11,863 bases of DNA from Aquifex sp. (GTDB taxonomy: Bacteria > Aquificota > Aquificia > Aquificales > Aquificaceae), in assembly GCA_015487405.1 (NCBI GenBank), contig WFPV01000160.1:1-11863 (forward strand). The letters are read 5' to 3'. The notes under the pieces were generated by a model, which saw nothing but the letters and a program-made list of their open reading frames with translations, did not search any database and had not been told where the DNA came from. This document shows, piece by piece, positions 7,040 to 11,863 of this stretch. Each line of letters begins with the position of its first letter. Positions within the stretch are counted from its first letter, which is position 1. A program made the position numbers and the translations under genes.

Positions 7040-7279
7040 TTAACCTTTCTTCTTGATGTAGTAGATATACTTTCCGTCCCTCTCTTCGGTTGCAACGAGT
7101 TCGTGTCCAGTTCTTTGACAGAATGCGGGAATGTCAGCCTTAGAACCGGGGTCAGTGGAAATTACTTCTAAGATTTGTCCGGGCTGGAGCTCCTCAAGAG
7201 CTTTCTTGGTCTTTAAAACAGGTAAAGGACAATTAAGTCCGGAAGTATCGAGGGTTTTGTCAGGAGTAATCGGAGTCAT
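7040..7279 (-). CDS. tusA: TusA-family sulfur carrier protein
   Basis: 79 aa, full length for the family. The hallmark CPxP motif is present (C17-P-L-P20) just before the first helix, preceded by LDTSGLN as in known TusA proteins. A second cysteine, C54, lies in ADIPAFCQRTGHE, the region typical for TusA. C17 is the expected persulfide carrier. As first gene of the sulfur-oxidation locus, its likely job is to accept sulfane sulfur from a rhodanese-type donor (not in the window) and pass it to the DsrE proteins, rather than tRNA thiolation. The ATG is preceded by AAGGAGGTATG. Upstream lies a 104-base gap with a perfect palindrome, the best candidate control region for the locus. Confidence 0.95.
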   Translation of the reverse strand: MTPITPDKTLDTSGLNCPLPVLKTKKALEELQPGQILEVISTDPGSKADIPAFCQRTGHELVATEERDGKYIYYIKKKG

Positions 7280-7329
7280 ATCACATACCTCCTTAAAGGT
7301 TTTCCCTACAAAATTAGATTATCGTTATT

Positions 7330-7371
7330 TTTTAATGGACAAATAATAAATTTTTAATGAGCTCATTAAAA
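7330..7371 (-). promoter_or_regulatory. Candidate operator: 20-bp perfect palindrome plus an extra half-site upstream of tusA
   Basis: Positions 7352-7371 read TTTTAATGAGCTCATTAAAA, a perfect inverted repeat. The half-site TTTTAATG occurs again at 7330-7337 in the same orientation, 22 bases away, which is about two helical turns. Between them, on the minus strand, lies TATTAT (7343-7348), a one-mismatch -10 hexamer about 65 bases before tusA, with the palindrome falling in its spacer and -35 area. A dimeric repressor such as an ArsR-type regulator, known to control some sHdr loci, would fit. No regulator gene is in the window, and the -35 match is poor. Confidence 0.5.
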
Positions 7372-7383
7372 TTGGTTATAGTG

Positions 7384-7994
7384 TTAGAGTACGTATTTCA
7401 GACCGATGAGAATAAGAATTACACCGAGGGCTATACGGAGGTTCTTTTCTCCTAGAAGGTGAGAGTTGTAGGTCCCAAGTAAGAACCTATTAAAACCCCC
7501 CGCAATCTCAAAAATTATAAAGCTCTACTTCACTGTAGCTCCGAGGTTTAATGCTCACGAGGGAAGTTATCAGTATGCTGAAGGCACTCGTTCCAGGGAC
7601 GAGATACATGGGAATTTTTAAAACGGAAACCATAAAGGGAACGAGGAGGAACCCTCCGCCAACTCCAAGAGCTGATGAGATTATCGCAACTACAAAACCT
7701 GCCATAAATGTTAAAAGGGAATTAAAGCTGTATTCCTCTTCTAAGAACGCGAAGCGTATCTCCTTTTTACTCCTTTGGAGAATTTTTACCTTCCTCAGCT
7801 CGAGGTTCTCCCTGAGCTTTTGGTTTATTCCCTTTACTTTCTCCTTTTCTTTGTGAAAAACATCGTAGAAAACCTTTAGAGCTACGAAAAGTGTGAAGAG
7901 AACCGAAACCTGCGAGAATTCCTCCTGCAGCTCCTACGGTGGAAAAGACGAGCCCTACAACTATTCCCCAGAGGAATCCTAACGCTTTCATCAT
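7384..7994 (-). pseudogene. Broken TauE/SafE-family (sulfite/sulfonate exporter-type) membrane protein gene
   Basis: Pieces of one membrane protein are spread over all three minus-strand frames. The N-terminus (7994 to about 7908) gives a glycine-rich TauE-like helix (GLVFSTVGAAGGILAGFG). The frame then changes near 7907 and reads SVLFTLFVALKVFYD, a charged linker, then GVGGGFLLVPFMV and VPGTSAFSILITSLVS, the second TauE half. A shift near 7553 continues into ALNLGATVK, a TAG where a Trp is likely, then SFIIFEIAG. A six-G run shifts the frame into VLIGSYLGP, and a further shift restores LGEKNLRIALGVILILIGL with a TAA at 7384. About 90 residues normally found between the first glycine motif and the FTLFVALK block seem missing. 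The ATG overlaps the gcvT stop (ATGA), so it was the last gene of a dtd-gcvT operon. Family identity is from recalled motifs; the exported substrate is unknown. Confidence 0.8.
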
Positions 7995-9016
7995 CTCTTC
8001 CTGACGAAGGGATGGGATTTTAACTCAGCTTTAAGGAGTCTTTCTCTGATTTTTACCTCAACCGGATTGCTTTCTTTCCTTTCCGACAGCTCTACAAAGC
8101 AGAGAGCTATTCCTCTGTTTAAGGTAGGAGAGAACGTCCCGCTGGAGACCTTTCCTATTTCTTTTTTATCTTTGTATATAGAGTATCCCTCCCTTGGGAT
8201 TCCCTTATCCACCATTACAAGACCGAAAAGCTTCCGTCTTACGGGTTTTTTCATCATCTCTTCCTTACCGAGGAAATCCTTTGAGAGGTCCACGAATCTG
8301 TCAAGGTTCGCCTCCAAGGGGGTTATATCCTCGGATATTTCGTGTCCGTAGAGGGGAAAGCCCGCCTCTATTCTGAGAACGTCACGAGCTCCAAGCCCAC
8401 AGGGTTTTGCTTCTTTTAATAACTCTATAAATAGTTTTATACCTTCCTTTGGCGGTGCGTATACCTCAAAGCCGTCCTCTCCTGTGTATCCTGTCCTTGA
8501 GATGATTACTTCACCGAAGGTCCTAAAGTTATAAAACTTTAAGTCCTTTACATCGTAATACTTGCTCAGTATTGCTTCACTTTCGGATCCCTGGAGTGCG
8601 AACTGGATGAGTTTGTCGGATAGGTCTTCTACATCTACATAATTGGAAAGGTAGGAAACTACCTTTTCTCTGTTGGCTGCGTTGCAACAGATAAAGAATT
8701 TTTCCTCGGAGAGCATGTAAATGGTTACGTCGTCCTTTACCCCGCCTCTTTCGTTCGTGAGGAGGTTATACTGAACTTTTCCGGGTTTTAGTTTGTTCAG
8801 GTTATTGGTCGTTAGGTATTGGAGTTTTTCTTTAGCATCTTTGCCTTTTACTAAGATTCTCCCCATGTGGGATATGTCAAAGAGTCCGGCTTTTTCCCTG
8901 ACCGCTTTTACTTCCTCAATTACAGATGTATACTGAAGGGGCATGCTCCAGCCGGCAAAGGGAGTAAAGCGTGCCTTTAATCTTTTGTGAATTTCGTAAA
9001 GAGGTGTCTTTTTCAT
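7991..9016 (-). CDS. gcvT: Aminomethyltransferase, glycine cleavage system T protein
   Basis: 341 aa, slightly shorter than typical T proteins (about 360-370). It uses tetrahydrofolate to remove the aminomethyl group from the lipoyl arm of H protein, giving methylene-THF and ammonia. The family blocks appear in order: FTPFAGWSMPLQY (17-29), EKAGLFDISHMG (41-52), ERGGVKDDVTIY with the acidic pair D95-D96 (89-100), a GYTGEDGFEVY block and the GLGARDVLRIEAGFPLYGHE block, then a beta-barrel end. The ATG overlaps the dtd stop by four bases, and AAGGAGC lies seven bases upstream. The 3' end overlaps the start of the broken exporter gene. No other glycine-cleavage gene is in the window. Whether it also meets the lipoyl carrier used by sHdr is speculation. 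Confidence 0.95.
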   Translation of the reverse strand: MKKTPLYEIHKRLKARFTPFAGWSMPLQYTSVIEEVKAVREKAGLFDISHMGRILVKGKDAKEKLQYLTTNNLNKLKPGKVQYNLLTNERGGVKDDVTIYMLSEEKFFICCNAANREKVVSYLSNYVDVEDLSDKLIQFALQGSESEAILSKYYDVKDLKFYNFRTFGEVIISRTGYTGEDGFEVYAPPKEGIKLFIELLKEAKPCGLGARDVLRIEAGFPLYGHEISEDITPLEANLDRFVDLSKDFLGKEEMMKKPVRRKLFGLVMVDKGIPREGYSIYKDKKEIGKVSSGTFSPTLNRGIALCFVELSERKESNPVEVKIRERLLKAELKSHPFVRKR

Positions 9017-9462
9017 TTTAGCTCCTTGCTATCTACGATTATTGTAACGGGTCCCCAGTTCAGTATGTAAACGTCCATCATCGTACCAAAGATTCCGGTT
9101 TCCACCTTTACTCCGTATGACTTAACCTCTTCTACAAACTTTTCGTATAGCTCCTTAGCTCTTTTGGGCTCCTCCGCATCTTCAAAGCTGGGACGTCGTC
9201 CCTTCTTGACGTTGGCGTAAAGAGTGAACTGGGAAACGACGAGAACCTCTCCCCCAATATCAAGAAGGGAGTAATGAAACTTTCCCTCTTCGTTCTCAAA
9301 AATTCTTAGGTTGAGAATTTTCTTAACGAGTTTCTTTATATCTTCTTCAGTATCCCCCTTTCCTACACCTAAGAGTATGTTAAAACCTTTTCCTATCTGC
9401 CCGACTACTTTTCCGTCTACGACTACTCTGCTTTCCTTTACCCGCTGAATGACCGCTCGCAT
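9013..9462 (-). CDS. dtd: D-aminoacyl-tRNA deacylase
   Basis: 149 aa, the normal family length. It hydrolyses D-amino acids, and mischarged glycine, from tRNA, protecting translation. The start MRAVIQRV, the SQFTLYA motif with T80, the GRRPSF segment and the C-terminal NWGPVT (Gly137-Pro138) match the Dtd active-site and cis Gly-Pro signatures. The open frame continues upstream to 9543, but the extra 27 residues are not family-like and run into the oppositely oriented FIST gene, so the ATG at 9462 is chosen. No Shine-Dalgarno sequence precedes it (ACATTCCT). An AT-rich TATTAA lies 11 bases upstream, so a very short or absent leader is possible. It is translationally linked to gcvT by an ATGA overlap. 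Confidence 0.95.
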   Translation of the reverse strand: MRAVIQRVKESRVVVDGKVVGQIGKGFNILLGVGKGDTEEDIKKLVKKILNLRIFENEEGKFHYSLLDIGGEVLVVSQFTLYANVKKGRRPSFEDAEEPKRAKELYEKFVEEVKSYGVKVETGIFGTMMDVYILNWGPVTIIVDSKELK

Positions 9463-9494
9463 AGGAATGTAGTTTAATATTGAGAGGGGGGAAT
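9463..9494. promoter_or_regulatory. 32-base divergent intergenic spacer between dtd and the FIST gene
   Basis: Only 32 bases separate the two divergent start codons. The AT-rich TTTAATATTG (9473-9482) could supply -10 elements on both strands (TAATAT on plus, TATTAA on minus). AGAGGGGGG at 9483-9491 serves as ribosome binding site for the plus-strand gene. The -35 regions would have to lie inside the opposite coding sequences, and no good match was found. Control of the two operons is likely to interfere. Confidence 0.35.
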
Positions 9495-10655
9495 ATGAAG
9501 GTAGTCGTATATTCATCTGACAATCCGGTGCTTCGTTTAGCATTAGAAGAGATTAAGAGAAAATTAGAAGAAAGTAAGGTTTTAACCGATTTTGACTTCA
9601 TGATAATAGCGTTGAACTACAGATACCCCTACGAGAATCTGGATAAGAATCTTAGGAAGATTTTTGGAATAAATTCGGAAGATTACTTTGCTTTCCACGC
9701 TACCGAAAGCTTTGCCAACGTTAACGCCACCGAAGGGATATCCGTAGCCTTCATAAAGTTTGAAAACAAAGGAAAGGTAAAGGTTTTTACGGGAGAGGGC
9801 ATAACGGATTATAAGAATAACAAGCTGATGGATAAACTGCTAGAGTACTTGGAGGAAAACCGTAATAACTTAAATATCTTTATCTCTGGATGGCACGACG
9901 TTGAATTGGGATACTTCATAGAGGACCTCGGGAAAGAGTTAGAGAAACGGGGTTTTTACCCGAATCTGGTAGGAGGTGTTTCCTCGGGAAAGGTGTTTGA
10001 CGGGGAGCTAAGGACCTTTCAATTTTATAACAAAAAGATAATAAAGGATGGTTTTGGGATTATCACCTTTGAAAATGTAGACTTTGCTATAGGTATATCC
10101 CTGGGCTTTAAACCGATAAGTCCCGTATATAGGGCTACCAAGGTAAAGGGATATCAGATATACGAGGTAGACCACGGCAAGAATTTCAAAGAGATAGTTT
10201 CAAAGTTTTTGAAAGGAATGGAGCCAAGGGTGGAGTACCTGTGGTACTGTCCTATAATACTTCTGGACGATAAAGAGGGCTACGTGAGCGTACAGAGAAC
10301 CTATAAGAGCATTAATGAGGATTCCGTGGAGTTCTTTGCACCCATCCCTCAGGATTGTAAGTTTATGCTGTCTTTCGGTTCCCCCGAAACGCTGCTTGAA
10401 AGCACTCAGAAAGAAATTGAAAAAATGAAGCAGAATATAGGTACTGCAGATGTAGTTTTCAACTTTTCCTGTATAGCGAGACAGTATATATTGGAAGATA
10501 GGAGGGGGGAGGAAAACTTGCTCTATACGTATCACTTTGATGCCCCACTTTTTGGGTTTTCAACTTACGGGGAGATAGGGCCGGACAAGTTTAGAAAGAA
10601 AGTAAAACTGTATAATGAAACCTCCTTGGGAATTGCTATAAAAGAGAGGGAGTGA
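9495..10655 (+). CDS. FIST-domain sensor protein
   Basis: 386 aa from the ATG at 9495. A TTG at 9480 would add five residues, but GAGAGGGGGG sits just before the ATG, which favours the shorter form. The pattern is that of FIST proteins, predicted small-ligand (possibly amino-acid) sensors. An N-terminal FIST_N-like half of about 200 residues has LVGGVSSG at 158-165 and a D/GFGIITF strand. A FIST_C-like half contains YQIYEVDHGKNF (220-231), a FSCIARQ block (324-330) and the closing FGFSTYGEIGP (353-363) followed by LYNETSLGI. No signal peptide, membrane helix or fused output domain is visible, so it is probably a cytoplasmic stand-alone sensor. The stop is separated by one base from the start of a GGDEF gene, the likely output partner. 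Confidence 0.85.
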   Translation: MKVVVYSSDNPVLRLALEEIKRKLEESKVLTDFDFMIIALNYRYPYENLDKNLRKIFGINSEDYFAFHATESFANVNATEGISVAFIKFENKGKVKVFTGEGITDYKNNKLMDKLLEYLEENRNNLNIFISGWHDVELGYFIEDLGKELEKRGFYPNLVGGVSSGKVFDGELRTFQFYNKKIIKDGFGIITFENVDFAIGISLGFKPISPVYRATKVKGYQIYEVDHGKNFKEIVSKFLKGMEPRVEYLWYCPIILLDDKEGYVSVQRTYKSINEDSVEFFAPIPQDCKFMLSFGSPETLLESTQKEIEKMKQNIGTADVVFNFSCIARQYILEDRRGEENLLYTYHFDAPLFGFSTYGEIGPDKFRKKVKLYNETSLGIAIKERE

Positions 10656-10656
10656 G

Positions 10657-11250
10657 ATGAGAGAAGAAATTAAGATAAGGTTGCTTCTTAATATCTTTGA
10701 AGAAGTTACAAGGAAGTACGAGGAATTATTACGTGTGTATGAAGAGATGAATGAGTTCTTAGAGTACAAAGCCTCTCACGATTCCCTCACTAATCTCTAC
10801 AACAGGGATGAACTGGAAAGGATATTGAAGGCAGAAACGATGAAAGCGAAGTACTCTAAAAACGTGCTTGCCCTTATATTCCTCGACCTTGATAACTTCA
10901 AGGCTATTAACGACACCTACGGTCATCGTTACGGTGATGAAATTCTAAAAAAGGTCGGTGAAATACTAAAAGAGAGTGTGAGGAAGGGAGATGTGGTAGC
11001 AAGATACGGAGGTGACGAGTTTGTAATACTCTTGCACGCCAAAAAGGAAGATGAACCCGTAAATGTAGCGGAAAGAATAAAGTTGAGAATGGAAGAAGTA
11101 TTGAAGCTTTATAACATTTCCGTGAGCTACGGTATAGCTATTTACGGAAGGGACGGAACCACTCCCGAGGAGCTTCTTAGCACAGCGGATAAAAAGATGT
11201 ACGAAAATAAGCTGGAGAAGAAAAAGCTCAAAGGCCAGGCGGTATTTTAA
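10657..11250 (+). CDS. Diguanylate cyclase (GGDEF domain protein)
   Basis: 197 aa. It makes cyclic di-GMP from two GTP. The first 40 residues form a charged amphipathic helix, probably a coiled coil for dimerisation. The GGDEF domain starts at the conserved HDSLTNLYNR (41-50) and includes the metal-binding FLDLDNFKAIND and the intact signature GGDEF (118-122). A complete inhibitory I-site, R109xxD112, lies five residues before the signature, which predicts product feedback inhibition. No sensor domain or membrane segment is present. The start lies one base after the FIST stop, with GAGGGAG inside that gene as ribosome binding site. The FIST protein is therefore the likely regulator of this cyclase. 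The 3' end overlaps the convergent methyltransferase gene by 23 bases. Confidence 0.95.
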   Translation: MREEIKIRLLLNIFEEVTRKYEELLRVYEEMNEFLEYKASHDSLTNLYNRDELERILKAETMKAKYSKNVLALIFLDLDNFKAINDTYGHRYGDEILKKVGEILKESVRKGDVVARYGGDEFVILLHAKKEDEPVNVAERIKLRMEEVLKLYNISVSYGIAIYGRDGTTPEELLSTADKKMYENKLEKKKLKGQAVF

Positions 11251-11860
11251 AGGGAATATTCATAATGGGATTCTCCTCTTGAGTTTTGGTAATGATAGCG
11301 TATACTCCAAAGCAGTACTTGCCTATTTCCACCACTCTGCCTACTTTTATTCCTGCATCTTCCAGTATTAAACCTATCTCCCATTCTGAGTAAACCTCCT
11401 CCGGCGGAGGTCCCTTGTCTCTCTCTTCCTTTTTCCAATCAATTATTGCAAGGTAGCAAAAATCCTTTGCTACACGCTTTAGCTCTTCCATAAATTTTAA
11501 AGGTTCGGAAAGCTCGTGAAAGGTGAAAGCCATAAAAATAAAGTCAACGGTGTTGTCGGGGAGGGGGATTTTGTTTTCTTCTGATTTTAAGACCTCCACG
11601 TTCGTGAGCCCAAGCTTTTTGACCTTTTCCCTCGCATAGTTGACCATCTCCTCTTGTACGTCTATCGCGTAAACTTTTCCCTTTTCACCCACGAGCTTTG
11701 AGAGATAAGGTAGATAGAAGCCGGCTCCCGTTCCCACATCAAGTACGGTCATCCCCTCACGGATCCCGAACTCCTTTAAAACCTTCTCAGGGTCAAAGAG
11801 TTCAAGTCTTGAAGGGTCATCCAGCTTTTTTATTTTGGCTGGGTCAAACTTGTGAGCCAT
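11228..11860 (-). CDS. Class I SAM-dependent methyltransferase, substrate unknown
   Basis: 210 aa. The Rossmann-fold SAM-binding motif I is clear (VLDVGTGAG, 39-47). It is followed by the acidic ribose-binding residue D67 (VYAIDVQ), the PLPDNTVDFIFMAF motif (about 99-112) with a HEL at 115-117, and a late strand ending in IIDWKKEE. The overall shape resembles small UbiE-like or methyltransferase-11-type enzymes of thermophiles, but nothing identifies the substrate. A short Pro-rich end (IPFKIPPGL) closes the protein. The ATG lies three bases from the window edge, so the ribosome binding site and any upstream neighbours cannot be seen. The gene converges on the GGDEF gene with overlapping coding ends. 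Confidence 0.85.
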   Translation of the reverse strand: MAHKFDPAKIKKLDDPSRLELFDPEKVLKEFGIREGMTVLDVGTGAGFYLPYLSKLVGEKGKVYAIDVQEEMVNYAREKVKKLGLTNVEVLKSEENKIPLPDNTVDFIFMAFTFHELSEPLKFMEELKRVAKDFCYLAIIDWKKEERDKGPPPEEVYSEWEIGLILEDAGIKVGRVVEIGKYCFGVYAIITKTQEENPIMNIPFKIPPGL

Positions 11861-11863
11861 ACC

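Noticed and set aside
7352..7371. The palindrome before tusA as a terminator of the upstream dtd-gcvT operon.
   Set aside because: Folding leaves a short AT-rich stem, and it is followed on the minus strand by AAATTTATT rather than a T run. An operator is the better reading.
9463..9543. A 27-residue N-terminal extension of Dtd.
   Set aside because: The extra residues are unlike the family, which starts at MRAVIQRV, and they would overlap the opposite FIST gene.

Overview
The window reads as bacterial chromosome from a thermophilic, chemolithotrophic sulfur oxidiser. The predicted proteins are rich in Lys, Glu and Val. Most genes are tightly packed, with strong AAGGAGGT-type ribosome binding sites. 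Gene order and protein character fit Aquificota, most likely Aquifex aeolicus or a close relative. That assignment is recognition from memory, not a database match.

Left and central part (about 30-7279, all on the minus strand, so transcribed from right to left): a complete sulfur-oxidising heterodisulfide-reductase-like (sHdr) locus. In transcription order it is tusA, a DsrE2-type gene, a DsrE3-type gene, hdrC1, hdrB1, hdrA, a cysteine-free conserved 'hyp' gene, hdrC2 and hdrB2. In the family model, TusA and DsrE proteins relay sulfane sulfur as persulfides to the sHdr complex. The complex oxidises it in the cytoplasm to sulfite, with a lipoylated GcvH-like protein as cofactor carrier. No such carrier gene lies in the window. 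The HdrB2 gene ends just before a GC hairpin that the window edge cuts, so the operon may end there. A perfect 20-bp palindrome with an extra half-site sits upstream of tusA and is the best operator candidate. A strong hairpin followed by a short T run lies between hdrB1 and hdrA, and an AT-rich 122-base gap separates the relay genes from hdrC1. Both could set subunit ratios.

Middle (7384-9462, minus strand): dtd, gcvT and a wrecked TauE/SafE-type (sulfite exporter family) gene, joined by 4-base ATGA overlaps. The exporter remnant runs 7384-7994. It has an apparent internal deletion, several frameshifts and a nonsense codon. Its position next to a sulfite-producing pathway is notable.

Right part (9495-11860): a plus-strand pair encoding a stand-alone FIST sensor protein and a small GGDEF diguanylate cyclase, one base apart and probably one signalling unit. 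They are followed by a convergent minus-strand class I SAM methyltransferase whose 3' end overlaps the GGDEF gene by 23 bases. The only divergent junction, dtd/FIST (9463-9494), is just 32 bases long. No tRNA, rRNA, CRISPR array or insertion sequence was seen.
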